The notes below the pieces were generated by a model, which was given only the letters and a program-made list of their open reading frames with translations, was not told where the DNA came from and ran no database searches. Shown here piece by piece: positions 9,556-17,359 of a DNA stretch of 36,578 bases. Within the stretch, counting starts at the first letter, position 1; each line of letters starts with the position of its first letter. Origin of the DNA: an uncultured Verrucomicrobia subdivision 3 bacterium (GTDB lineage: Bacteria > Verrucomicrobiota > Verrucomicrobiia > Limisphaerales > UBA11358); the NCBI GenBank assembly GCA_903917705.1, contig CAIXBQ010000031.1:1-36578 (forward strand), read 5' to 3'. The translations under genes and the position numbers were made by a program.

Positions 9556-10680
9556 TTAGCTGTCACTCGGCCTGGGCGCCCGGGCGGGCTTGGGCGTATC
9601 CTCGTTATTTTCCTGCACGCTCGCGCCGCTGCGCAATTTGGAAACGCCAGCGCTCACCACGCGATCACCGGCGCTCAGGCCGGTTTCCACATCCACAAAA
9701 TCGCCGCGCGTCCGGCCGGCGCGGATAAATTTCTGCTGCGCGACCAAGTTCGTCCGGCCGGCCTTCACGGCCGGCGTGATGACAAAAACCGAATCGCCGA
9801 ACGGCGCGCTTAAAATCGCCGTGGACGGAATCGCCAGCACGGACTTCCCATCCGGCAAGATGATTTCGACGCGCACAAACATGCCCGGACGCAACAGCTG
9901 ATCCGCGTTATCAAACCGGGCGCGAAGCCGGACACTGCGGGTGGCCGGGTCCAGGTCGGGGTTGATGGCCGCCAGTTCGCCGTTGAAGAAATTGGACGGA
10001 TACGAGTCAGAAAGCACACGCACCGGGAGGCCGGTTTGCAGCCGCGCCAAATCCTGCTGCGGCAGCGAAAAATCCACGAACACCGGCGACAGCGCCTGCA
10101 ACGAGACGATGCCCTTGCCGGCGTCAAGGAGTTCGCCAAGATTCACCAGCCGGATGCCAAGTTTGCCGGCGAACGGCGCGCGGATGGTTTTCTTTTCAAT
10201 GACCGCCCGGATGGTATCCGCATTGGCCCGGAACTGCTTGAGCGTCGCCTCGGCCGTATCGAGTTCGGATTGGGAAACGGTCTTATCCGTCCGCAACTGA
10301 CGGGTACGGTCGGCGTTCAATTGCGCGAGCTCCGCCTGGGCTTCCGCCGCGCGCAACTGCGCCTCCTCGGACGACGTATCAAGCCTCACCAGCAGGTCGC
10401 CCGGTTTCACCGCCGCGCCGGATTCAAAGGCGATCTCCTTCACCGACCCGGCGATTTCCGGCGAGACCATGACCCCCTGTGCCGCGCTGACCGAGCCGAC
10501 GGCGACAAGCGTATCCGGCCATTTTTCCTCCCGCACGACGGCGGCCGCGACGGTTTCCGGCGGGGGCACATACGCCGCCCCGGCGGCAATCAAAGCCTGG
10601 ATCTGCAAAGCCTTCACGCCCGCGAGACCGCCGGCCACCACCGCCACGATAGCGAGGCCCATGAACAAATTTCGTTTCAT
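9556..10680 (-). CDS. RND periplasmic adaptor (MexA/AcrA-like)
   Basis: 374 residues. An N-terminal hydrophobic helix (LFMGLAIVAVVAGGLAGVKAL) acts as anchor or uncleaved signal. No lipobox cysteine is visible there. The lipoyl/barrel-sandwich halves are PEIAGSVKEIAFESGAAVKPGDLLVRLD and KKTIRAPFAGKLGIRLVNLGELLDAG, separated by a short alpha-hairpin rich in Ala, Glu and Gln. A beta-barrel (DLDPATRSVRLRARFDN, LRPGMFVRVEI) and a membrane-proximal domain follow. It joins the RND pump to an outer-membrane channel. Its ATG overlaps the tetR stop in an ATGA, so the two are probably translationally coupled, and the pump gene follows after 12 bp. Confidence 0.93.
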   Translation of the reverse strand: MKRNLFMGLAIVAVVAGGLAGVKALQIQALIAAGAAYVPPPETVAAAVVREEKWPDTLVAVGSVSAAQGVMVSPEIAGSVKEIAFESGAAVKPGDLLVRLDTSSEEAQLRAAEAQAELAQLNADRTRQLRTDKTVSQSELDTAEATLKQFRANADTIRAVIEKKTIRAPFAGKLGIRLVNLGELLDAGKGIVSLQALSPVFVDFSLPQQDLARLQTGLPVRVLSDSYPSNFFNGELAAINPDLDPATRSVRLRARFDNADQLLRPGMFVRVEIILPDGKSVLAIPSTAILSAPFGDSVFVITPAVKAGRTNLVAQQKFIRAGRTRGDFVDVETGLSAGDRVVSAGVSKLRSGASVQENNEDTPKPARAPRPSDS

Positions 10681-11312
10681 TTTTTTTCCTTGGATTTAAC
10701 AACCGTTTTCCGGACGCGCGGCTTAGGTCCGGCGCCAGCCAGAAACAATTCCACAATTCGCCTCGCCGTCAACTGGTCAGGCTCGCAGTCCGGCGAGACG
10801 ATGTTGGCGACGAGGTGAAAATTCGCCATGCCGTAAAAGCCAAACGTCAGCTCCTCGCTGTCAAAATGCCGGTCCAGGCCGCCCCGCTGCTGGGCGTGCT
10901 GGATGAGCGAGCGGATGAATTCAAAGTTGCGCGCGCACTTGTCGGCGTAGGACAGATTTTCCGGCAGTTCGCCCGGGGCGGCGAACATGGTGGCGAAGGA
11001 GATCCGCATCAGCTCGCGGTGCTGGCGGAAATAATCGAACAGCGCCAAGAGAATGTTCTCCAGTTGCGCGCGAATATCCCCGCCCTGCGCCGCCGCCTCG
11101 CGGAGAATACGGTAGCGTTCATCATGCGCCTCATGGACCAGCGCCTGAAACAGCCCCGCCTTGTCCTGGAAATGATAATACAGCGCCGGCTTGGAAACCT
11201 TCGCATCATCCACGATGTCCTGGACGGACGTGGCCGCATAGCCGGCGTTCGCAAAGCGCTTTTGCGCCGCGCGGAGGATCTGCCTGCGAGTTTCGGGTCC
11301 GTCTTTCGCCAT
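10677..11312 (-). CDS. TetR/AcrR family repressor of the efflux operon
   Basis: 211 residues. The N-terminal helix-turn-helix (TRRQILRAAQKRFANAGYAATSVQDIVDDAKVSKPALYYHFQDKAGLF) is a textbook TetR DNA-binding domain. The C-terminal part is the variable ligand and dimer domain. It is the first gene of the leftward efflux operon, overlapping the adaptor by four bases. A perfect palindrome sits one base upstream of the start codon, and a consensus -35 lies behind it. The simplest reading is an autoregulated repressor released when a pump substrate binds. The C-terminal tail is lysine-rich (KTVVKSKEKK). Ligand unknown. Confidence 0.93.
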   Translation of the reverse strand: MAKDGPETRRQILRAAQKRFANAGYAATSVQDIVDDAKVSKPALYYHFQDKAGLFQALVHEAHDERYRILREAAAQGGDIRAQLENILLALFDYFRQHRELMRISFATMFAAPGELPENLSYADKCARNFEFIRSLIQHAQQRGGLDRHFDSEELTFGFYGMANFHLVANIVSPDCEPDQLTARRIVELFLAGAGPKPRVRKTVVKSKEKK

Positions 11313-11313
11313 A

Positions 11314-11331
11314 ACCTACCGAACGGTAGGT
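11314..11331. promoter_or_regulatory. TetR operator palindrome
   Basis: ACCTACCG-AA-CGGTAGGT is a perfect 8-bp inverted repeat with a 2-bp centre, typical in size and form for TetR-family operators. It begins one base upstream of the tetR ATG (11312, minus strand) and covers the predicted -10 box, so bound repressor would block its own operon. Identity as the TetR site is inferred from position and symmetry. Confidence 0.8.
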
Positions 11332-11351
11332 AAGCCGGCCGGTTTTGTCAA
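11323..11351 (-). promoter_or_regulatory. Promoter of the tetR-RND operon
   Basis: On the minus strand a perfect TTGACA (11346-11351) is followed after 17 bp by TACCGT (11323-11328), a 3 of 6 match to a -10 box buried in the operator. Transcription would start about four bases before the ATG, giving an almost leaderless mRNA; no Shine-Dalgarno site fits in that space. Confidence 0.6.
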
Positions 11352-11440
11352 ATGAAAGTTGTCCACGCCCGAGTTATCGAGAGAGACGGCCGGCGGGAGG
11401 TCCAGACACGGCAGAACGACGGAGAACCGAAGCCGGCACC

Positions 11441-12784
11441 TCAACGCCGGAACATACCCGGCATCGCGCCGCCCATTTTGCCCATCATTTTGGACATCTT
11501 GCCCATCTTTTTCATCATCGTCTGCATCTGGAAAAACTTGTTGAGCATGGTATTCAACTCCGTCACCGTCACACCGCTGCCCGCAGCGATGCGCCGCCGG
11601 CGGCTGGCATTAAGGAGGACCGGATTACGCCGCTCCTTCAGCGTCATGGCGCAAACCATGCCTTCCATGCGCTTGAATTCATTTTCCTGCTTGCCGATGT
11701 CCATCTGCTTGAGGGCGTCACCGCCGCCGGGGAGCATTTTCACGATGCTTTCGAGGGAGCCGAGCTTTTTCATAGCGCGCAACTGCTCCAGGAAATCCTC
11801 CAGCGAAAACTCGCCCTTGCGCATTTTTTCCTCCATGCGCCTGGCCTCGTCCTCGCTGACGGCTTCGGCCGCTTTTTCGACGAGGCTGACGACGTCGCCC
11901 ATGCCGAGAATCCGCGACGCCATGCGTTCGGGATGGAACGGCTCGAACTCGTCCAGCTTCTCGCCAACGCCGGCAAATTTGACCGGCTTGCCGGTGACCG
12001 ACTTCAGGCTCAACGCCGCGCCGCCGCGCGCATCGCCATCGAGTTTCGTGAGAATGGAACCGGTGATGTTCAGCGCCTGATCGAAATGCGTCGCGACGTT
12101 CACCGCCTCCTGACCGGTCGCGGCATCCAGCACGAGCAAAATCTCCTGCGGCTTGACCAAGTCACGCAAGCGCACCAGTTCCTGCACCAGCGGCTCGTCG
12201 ATTTGCAACCGGCCGGCGGTGTCGAAAATCAAAATATTCCGCCCATTTATCCGCGCAAAATCCAAAGCCTCGCGGGCGATTTTCAAGACATCCGTCTCGC
12301 CCCGCTTCACGAACACCGGAATATCAATCTGCCCCCCGAGGGTCTCCAACTGGTCCATCGCCGCCGGGCGATAAACATCCGCCGCGACGAGCAGCGGCGC
12401 GCGGCCCTGTTTTTTCAACAGCCGCGCGAGCTTGCCGCTCGAGGTGGTTTTGCCGGAGCCATGCAGACCCACCATCAAAATGGCGCTGGGATTACCATCG
12501 AGTTTCAGCGCGGCGTTTTGCGAGCCAAGCAAATCAACCAGCTCGTCGTGGATGATTTTTACGATCTGCTGGCCGGGCTGGACGCTGGCAACGACCTCCG
12601 CGCCGAGCGATTTCAACTTGACCCGCTCGATGAAATCACGGGCGACCTTGAAATTCACATCCGCCTCCAGCAACGCCAGCCGCACCTCGCGAAGCGCGTC
12701 GGCGGCGTTGCCCTCGGAAATTTTCCCGAGGCCGCGCAAATTACGAAAGGCGTTCTGGAGCTTGGTGCTTAACGAATCGAACAT
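11441..12784 (-). CDS. ffh: Signal recognition particle protein Ffh
   Basis: 447 residues, normal for bacterial Ffh (SRP54). This GTPase binds 4.5S RNA and signal sequences on ribosomes and hands them to FtsY at the membrane. It has an N domain (residues 1-95), then the G domain with P-loop GLHGSGKTT (about 106-114), ADVYRPAAMDQL, DTAGRL, TKLDGDARGG and GVGEKLDEFEPF. The methionine-rich M domain carries the RNA-binding RRRRIAAGSGVTVTELN and a tail with many Met residues (MMKKMGKMSKMMGKMGG). It is a single gene. The region before its start contains a heptamer repeat. Confidence 0.97.
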   Translation of the reverse strand: MFDSLSTKLQNAFRNLRGLGKISEGNAADALREVRLALLEADVNFKVARDFIERVKLKSLGAEVVASVQPGQQIVKIIHDELVDLLGSQNAALKLDGNPSAILMVGLHGSGKTTSSGKLARLLKKQGRAPLLVAADVYRPAAMDQLETLGGQIDIPVFVKRGETDVLKIAREALDFARINGRNILIFDTAGRLQIDEPLVQELVRLRDLVKPQEILLVLDAATGQEAVNVATHFDQALNITGSILTKLDGDARGGAALSLKSVTGKPVKFAGVGEKLDEFEPFHPERMASRILGMGDVVSLVEKAAEAVSEDEARRMEEKMRKGEFSLEDFLEQLRAMKKLGSLESIVKMLPGGGDALKQMDIGKQENEFKRMEGMVCAMTLKERRNPVLLNASRRRRIAAGSGVTVTELNTMLNKFFQMQTMMKKMGKMSKMMGKMGGAMPGMFRR

Positions 12785-12800
12785 CCCGTCAGATTAACGG

Positions 12801-12828
12801 TTCAAAGTTCAAAGTTCAAAGTTCAAAG
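12801..12828. repeat. Four tandem TTCAAAG heptamers upstream of ffh
   Basis: Four exact copies of TTCAAAG lie head to tail 17 bp upstream of the ffh start codon, followed by a further TT. On the ffh strand they read as CTTTGAA units. The 7-bp period makes slipped-strand length change likely, which would alter promoter spacing or leader length. Function is not known from the sequence. Confidence 0.85.
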
Positions 12829-12883
12829 TTAGCCGACCGGCGGAGCAGACGACCAGACCACCCGCCTTCCGCCAACGAGACCG

Positions 12884-13228
12884 TCAGATCTCCGGATGAA
12901 ACATGGCCATAGCGCATTGGGCGTCCCGGACCATTTTGCTGCAGACAAGATTACAGAGCGAAAAGACCATCGGATCGGCAATCTCATAGCGGATCGAGTT
13001 GCCATCGCGCTCGCGCCTGACCAGATGGCTGTCATGCAGGATCGCCAGCTGTTTCGAGACATTGGCCTGCTTCAAGCCACTGGCTTCAACCATTTCATTG
13101 ACCGTCAGCGGCCCGGCATGAAGCGCCTGGAGCAATACCAGCCGGCTGGGCTCGGACAACACGGCAAACAGCCGGGCCACCCCGGCGAGCTGGGCGGCGG
13201 ACAAAGCCGGATGTTTTTTGGCAGCCAT
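12884..13228 (-). CDS. ArsR/SmtB family transcriptional regulator
   Basis: 114 residues from the ATG at 13228. A longer frame begins at a TTG (13255) and is not needed. The winged helix-turn-helix core runs LFAVLSEPSRLVLLQALHAGPLTVNEMVEASGLKQANVSKQLAILHDSHLVRRERDGNSIRYEI. Three cysteines sit together in the last helix (C92, C96, C105), as CNLVCSKMVRDAQC. There is no cysteine in the recognition helix, so the classic alpha-3 metal site is lacking. Sensing of a metal or a thiol/sulfur signal through the C-terminal cysteines is possible. It is divergent from the multiheme cytochrome, and a palindrome typical of this family lies between them, so it probably represses both genes. Confidence 0.9.
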   Translation of the reverse strand: MAAKKHPALSAAQLAGVARLFAVLSEPSRLVLLQALHAGPLTVNEMVEASGLKQANVSKQLAILHDSHLVRRERDGNSIRYEIADPMVFSLCNLVCSKMVRDAQCAMAMFHPEI

Positions 13229-13302
13229 GGCCGGATCAAAGCGGATGACGGACAAACAACTGTATTTTCAGCCGGCCCGCAAGTTTTATTTGCCACAATC
13301 GT

Positions 13303-13324
13303 TATATGAACATATATTCATATA
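13303..13324. promoter_or_regulatory. ArsR-type operator over two divergent promoters
   Basis: TATATGAA, six bases, TTCATATA is a perfect 8-bp inverted repeat of the ATA...GAA-TTC...TAT form seen for ArsR/SmtB regulators. It abuts TATAAC (13301-13306, minus strand, 5 of 6 match to a -10 for arsR) and TATAGT (13321-13326, plus strand, 5 of 6 match for the cytochrome gene). The -35 boxes are poor on both sides. A regulator bound here would block both promoters. Confidence 0.75.
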
Positions 13325-13342
13325 GTATTCATCCAGTTTTAA

Positions 13343-13368
13343 TCCGCCGGGGCCATACTGCCGGCGGA
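13343..13368 (+). promoter_or_regulatory. Leader hairpin before the cytochrome gene
   Basis: TCCGCCGG, ten bases, CCGGCGGA gives a perfect 8-bp GC-rich stem in the 5' leader, 25 bp before the cytochrome ATG. No T run follows, so it is not a simple terminator. It may stabilise the mRNA or tune translation. Confidence 0.5.
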
Positions 13369-13393
13369 AACCAACCCATTAAACGCATTGCCC

Positions 13394-15808
13394 ATGAAAA
13401 CCAAACTTTTATTGATGACGCTGCTGGGGCTGCCACTAACGCTGCCGGCGGCGAACAACCAGATCCTCGGCTGGAACAATCTCGGCATGCACTGCATGGA
13501 CAGCGATTATTCAGTGTTCAGCATCCTGCCGCCCTACAACACCATCGAGGCGCAGCTGATCGTGAACGGCGCGCTGGTGACAAACGGCGCGGGCTACACC
13601 ATCACCTATCAAGCGGTCGCCGATCCCGGCGGCTCGTTCAATTCCACCGCGATGGGCAAGGGAAATTACTACGCGTACGCGCAGGCCATTTTCGGGGCGG
13701 CGCTCGCGCCGGAAGGCGGGCTGGCCGGCTGGAACATGCCCGGCCGGAACAACACGCCGCAAGCCATGCTGTTTGAGACGACCAACCAGCCCGCCAGCGG
13801 GGTGTTTACGCCGGTCAACTGGTGGCGCGCGGAAGGTATCCCGCTCTCGCCCTACGACGACGCGCACCACAAGAATCCCTACCCGATGATGCGGCTCATC
13901 GCCAAGAGCGGCGCGACGCCCATCGCCACGAATGACATCGTTTTGCCGGTTTCTGATGAAATGGACTGCCGCGCGTGCCACGCCTCCGGGACGCAAACGG
14001 CGGCCAGGCCGGCAGCCGGCTGGGCCTGGAGCGGCATTCAAGAACGCGATTTCCGGCTGAATATTTTGCGGCTGCACGATGAAAAACAATTCGCGTCCAA
14101 TGCGGTGCTCTACGCAGCGGCACTCGCGGCACGGGGTTTTAATCCACAGGGGTTATATCGCGGCGTGGTGGCGGACAACAAAGCCGTGCTTTGCGCCGCG
14201 TGCCACGCCTCGGAAGCACTGGGGGCACCAAGCTACGGCACGATTCCGCCGCTCACGGCGTCCGTACACGGATTTCACGCGCAGGTCCTCGATCCACTTT
14301 CCGGCATCGCGCTCGACAGCACAGCCAACCGCTCGGCGTGCTATCGCTGTCATCCCGGCTCCACCACGAAATGTCTGCGCGGCGCGATGGGCGGGGCGAT
14401 GGCAGCGGACGGCTCGATGGAAATGCAATGCCAGAGCTGCCACGGCAACATGAGCACGGTCGGTTCGACCAGCCGCGTCGGCTGGTTCATGGAACCGAAT
14501 TGCGCGAGCTGCCATACCGGCACGGCGACGAGCAACAACGGCCAGATCCGTTACACCTCGGTTTTCACGGACACCAACGGCACGGTCCGCATACCGGTGA
14601 ACCGGACCTTTTCCACACAGTCAAACACCCCGGCAGGGGGCCTGTCGCTGTTCCGGTTTTCCAGCGGCCACGGCGGGCTGCAATGCGAAGCCTGCCACGG
14701 CTCGACCCATGCGGAATTCCCCAGCACACATATCAACGACAACGTGCGAAACATCAAGATCCAGGGCCACGCCGGGGTGATGGTGGAGTGCACCGCCTGC
14801 CACACAACGACGCCGACCAATTATGCCGGCGGCCCGCATGGAATGCATCCGGTGGGGGCGGCCTGGGTCTCCGCGCATCCAAGCTTCGCCGACCAGAACG
14901 GCACTTCGCAATGCAAGGCTTGCCATGGCACGGATTACCGCGGCACGGTGCTTTCGCGGATGCAAGCAGATCGCACACTGAACGCCTTTGGGACAAAGAC
15001 CCTTTTCCGCGGGGCCATCATCGGCTGTTATACCTGCCACAACGGGGCGGGGAACGATTCGAGCAACACCAACCCGCCGCCAAGCGTAAGCATGGTTTCC
15101 GGCAGCACGCCGAATACCGCGCCGCTGACCCTGCCGGTCACCGTCACGCCCGCGAGCGCGATGCTGCGAATCATCTCACAGCCAGCCAGCGGTTCGCTGG
15201 GAGTAAGCAGCAACGTGCTGACGTATTTCCCGAACCCCGGGTTTTCCGGCAGCGACACGTTCACGTACGCCGCCTGGGACACCTCGAAAAACTCCACGCT
15301 CGCCACAGGCACAGTCAGCGTCGTACAGGGTCCCTATTCACTCGGCATCGTCACACAAGTGGCGACCAATGCGCCGTCCGGCTGGCCGGTTGCGTTTGCA
15401 ACAGTGCCGACGGTGACAAATAATGCCGGCCCAGTCACCTTCCGCTGGGATTTTGGCGACGGGTCTGGGACCAGCACCAACCAATTTGCCCAGCACGTAT
15501 TTGCCAGACCGGGGAGTTATGCATGGAAAGTGGCGGCATCCGTCGGCACCGCCAGCGCGACCAACACCGGGACCATTGGCATCAATACGCCGGTCGCCCT
15601 AGCCCTGGCCCGCCCCCAAAAAGCCTCATTGACCCTGACCTGGCCGAAGCTCGCAGCCGATGTGATCGTGGAGCAGGCGGACTCGCTGGGCGCAAATGCC
15701 AAATGGACGGCCGTCACTAACATCCCCGCAAGCGGGCCAAACGATACAAGCTTGAATCTCCAGACCGGCAACGGCAACCGCTACTTCCGGATCCGCCAGC
15801 CCTGGTAA
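13394..15808 (+). CDS. Exported nine-heme c-type cytochrome with PKD domain
   Basis: 804 residues from the ATG at 13394; the frame also extends to a TTG six bases earlier. A signal peptide (MKTKLLLMTLLGLPLTLPAA) directs export. The first domain opens with LGWNNLGMHCMDSDYSVFSILPPYN, a block shared by certain multiheme cytochromes. Nine CXXCH heme sites follow between about residues 192 and 548: CRACH, CAACH, CYRCH, CQSCH, CASCH, CEACH, CTACH, CKACH, CYTCH. After the hemes come a cadherin/Ig-like segment (about 565-650), a PKD domain (FRWDFGDGSGT, about 682 on) and a C-terminal beta-rich piece ending YFRIRQPW. The fusion suggests electron transfer at the cell surface. Redox partner unknown; no cytochrome maturation genes nearby. 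Confidence 0.88.
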   Translation: MKTKLLLMTLLGLPLTLPAANNQILGWNNLGMHCMDSDYSVFSILPPYNTIEAQLIVNGALVTNGAGYTITYQAVADPGGSFNSTAMGKGNYYAYAQAIFGAALAPEGGLAGWNMPGRNNTPQAMLFETTNQPASGVFTPVNWWRAEGIPLSPYDDAHHKNPYPMMRLIAKSGATPIATNDIVLPVSDEMDCRACHASGTQTAARPAAGWAWSGIQERDFRLNILRLHDEKQFASNAVLYAAALAARGFNPQGLYRGVVADNKAVLCAACHASEALGAPSYGTIPPLTASVHGFHAQVLDPLSGIALDSTANRSACYRCHPGSTTKCLRGAMGGAMAADGSMEMQCQSCHGNMSTVGSTSRVGWFMEPNCASCHTGTATSNNGQIRYTSVFTDTNGTVRIPVNRTFSTQSNTPAGGLSLFRFSSGHGGLQCEACHGSTHAEFPSTHINDNVRNIKIQGHAGVMVECTACHTTTPTNYAGGPHGMHPVGAAWVSAHPSFADQNGTSQCKACHGTDYRGTVLSRMQADRTLNAFGTKTLFRGAIIGCYTCHNGAGNDSSNTNPPPSVSMVSGSTPNTAPLTLPVTVTPASAMLRIISQPASGSLGVSSNVLTYFPNPGFSGSDTFTYAAWDTSKNSTLATGTVSVVQGPYSLGIVTQVATNAPSGWPVAFATVPTVTNNAGPVTFRWDFGDGSGTSTNQFAQHVFARPGSYAWKVAASVGTASATNTGTIGINTPVALALARPQKASLTLTWPKLAADVIVEQADSLGANAKWTAVTNIPASGPNDTSLNLQTGNGNRYFRIRQPW

Positions 15809-15881
15809 TATCCCATGTTCAAGGTCATGATATTGCCGGATCAGCCGAATAGGAGACCCCTATCTCTTGCGAAAGCAGCCG

Positions 15882-16691
15882 TCACATCAACGCGCGGGAA
15901 TTCATCGTAACCTGCAACCGATAACGACCGGCGACGCGCGGCAATTGCATCCGCGCGCCAAACGCCGTGGAAAGAATTTTTGAATTCAGCACGTCCGACT
16001 TTGCCCCCGCCGCCAGAACGGCGCCTTGTTTCAGCACCAGCACATGCGAGAAGACAGGCATGATCTCCTCGACGTGATGCGTCACCAGAACCAGGGTCGG
16101 GGAATGTTTCCGGGCGCCGAGCCGCTGGAGAAATTGCAAAAAATGCTCGCGCGCCGCCGGGTCCAGGCCGGCGCACGGCTCGTCGAGAATCAGGATCCGC
16201 GGCTTCGCCATCAACGCCCGGCCAATAAGCACGCGCTGGCGTTCACCCTGCGAAAGCACACGCCACGGACGACCGGACAGATACCCGCACTCAACCTGCC
16301 GCAACAGCCTCAGGGCTTGCGCCCGCTCATGGGGCGTCACGCGCCCCCAGAAATCGATCATCGCGTATTTGCCACTGGCGACGGTTTCCAGCGCCGGTTC
16401 AGCGTCGGCCATCATCTGCCGCACGCTTGAGCTGACCAGACCGATTTTTTTCCGCAGCTCGCGCCAGTCCGATTGCCCATAGGTTTCGCCGAGCAGAATC
16501 ATTTCCCCCGCCGTCGGCATGAGGTAGCCAGCGAGCGCGCTCAGCAGCGACGTTTTGCCGGAACCGTTAGCGCCGAGGATGACCCAATGCTCCCCGCGCA
16601 GCACGCGCCAGTTCACGGCGTCAAGAATGACCGTGCGGTCGCGCACGATGCGAAGGCCGGAGACGTCGAGAATGGGTTTTGGAGGCTTCAC
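15882..16691 (-). CDS. ABC transporter ATP-binding protein
   Basis: 269 residues from a GTG at 16691. The open frame runs back to 16763, but those 24 codons cross a non-coding CACAAAG-type repeat, so the later start is preferred. It has Walker A GANGSGKTS (about 40-48), signature LSQGERQRVLIGRAL (about 146-160), Walker B ILILDEP (about 166-172) and the switch histidine in VLVTHHVEEI. One nucleotide-binding domain is present and no membrane segments. It resembles stand-alone ATPases of the ModF/YlmA kind, and no permease gene is adjacent. Substrate cannot be stated. It lies downstream of the TPR gene on the same strand, 164 bp away. Confidence 0.88.
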   Translation of the reverse strand: MKPPKPILDVSGLRIVRDRTVILDAVNWRVLRGEHWVILGANGSGKTSLLSALAGYLMPTAGEMILLGETYGQSDWRELRKKIGLVSSSVRQMMADAEPALETVASGKYAMIDFWGRVTPHERAQALRLLRQVECGYLSGRPWRVLSQGERQRVLIGRALMAKPRILILDEPCAGLDPAAREHFLQFLQRLGARKHSPTLVLVTHHVEEIMPVFSHVLVLKQGAVLAAGAKSDVLNSKILSTAFGARMQLPRVAGRYRLQVTMNSRALM

Positions 16692-16702
16692 ACGCAGGAT
16701 TT

Positions 16703-16732
16703 TTAACCACAAAGACGCCAGGCACGAAGAAA
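16703..16732. repeat. Degenerate CACAAAG/CACGAAG intergenic repeat
   Basis: AACCACAAAGACGCCAGGCA followed by CGAAG and an A run resembles the ACCACAAAGRCACNAAG type of short repeat found between genes in many environmental bacteria. It lies just upstream of the ABC ATPase start and argues that the first 24 codons of that open frame are not coding. The match is by eye. Confidence 0.4.
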
Positions 16733-16855
16733 AAAAACAAACAGCCGCAGGGAGAGTTGCCAAACCAATCCGGCAGCGTTGATCCCCTGCATGATCGCGC
16801 CCGGCGGCTAATTCTTCACCTTCAGGTCCCGGAGTTCTGGTGGTTTGATTTTAAA

Positions 16856-17359
16856 TCATAGTTTTTTGATCTCGTCCCACAACGGTTGCAGGTCGTCGTC
16901 AGCGAGCGCCATTTTCTTGATGGCCTCTTTTTTGCCAACGGAGATGGCGCACCGCAGCCACGTTCGCGCGAGGGCGAGCTGCCGCATCTGACACGCGTAG
17001 CAGGCAAGGTTGTAGGCGATGACGGGTTCCCGGGGAAACCGCTTCGCGGCGGGCAACAGCGCAGCCCAGGCTTTGGGCAGACCGTCGTCTTCCACCCGCC
17101 GCAAGGCATAGGCGCGGTGCAACCAGCCGCCCGCATCTCCCGGCAAGAATTTCAATTCCTGCCCGGCGATCTCCAGCGCGTCAGCCCAGCGTTTTTCGTG
17201 CGCACACAGCGTCCAGCCGACTTCCAGCACATCCGCATGGGTCTGGCAGGCCGGTGAAATCTTTTCCAATTCTTCGCGCGCATCGGCCGCGCAGCCCAGC
17301 CCCAGCCAGCCAATGGCGGCATTGAGGTGATGCGAGTCAGGCGGGGCGAGCGGTTTCAT
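16856..17359 (-). CDS. Small TPR-repeat protein
   Basis: 167 residues from the ATG at 17359 (MKPLAPPDSHHLNAA); the open frame extends 17 codons further without a better start. It is built of TPR-like helix pairs, for example LEVGWTLCAHEKRWADALEIAGQELKFLPGDAGGWLHRAYAL and PVIAYNLACYACQMRQLALARTWLRCA. It ends MALADDDLQPLWDEIKKL. No signal peptide or membrane helix is seen, so it is probably cytoplasmic and acts in protein contacts. Proteins of this exact build seem common in Verrucomicrobiota (from memory). Partner unknown. The ABC ATPase follows on the same strand. Confidence 0.82.
   Translation of the reverse strand: MKPLAPPDSHHLNAAIGWLGLGCAADAREELEKISPACQTHADVLEVGWTLCAHEKRWADALEIAGQELKFLPGDAGGWLHRAYALRRVEDDGLPKAWAALLPAAKRFPREPVIAYNLACYACQMRQLALARTWLRCAISVGKKEAIKKMALADDDLQPLWDEIKKL

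Noticed and set aside
6394-9813. Two long plus-strand frames (561 and 504 codons)
   Set aside because: Antisense shadows of the RND pump and adaptors, very rich in Arg, His and Gln; no family seen.
11345-12772. 475-codon plus-strand frame
   Set aside because: Antisense shadow of ffh, whose domains are unmistakable.
12801-12828. Heptamer repeat as a CRISPR array
   Set aside because: Units are 7 bp and contiguous with no spacers. No CRISPR array was seen anywhere in the window.
14191-15423. 410-codon plus-strand frame inside the cytochrome gene
   Set aside because: Different frame over the heme region; the CXXCH series and signal peptide fix the true frame.
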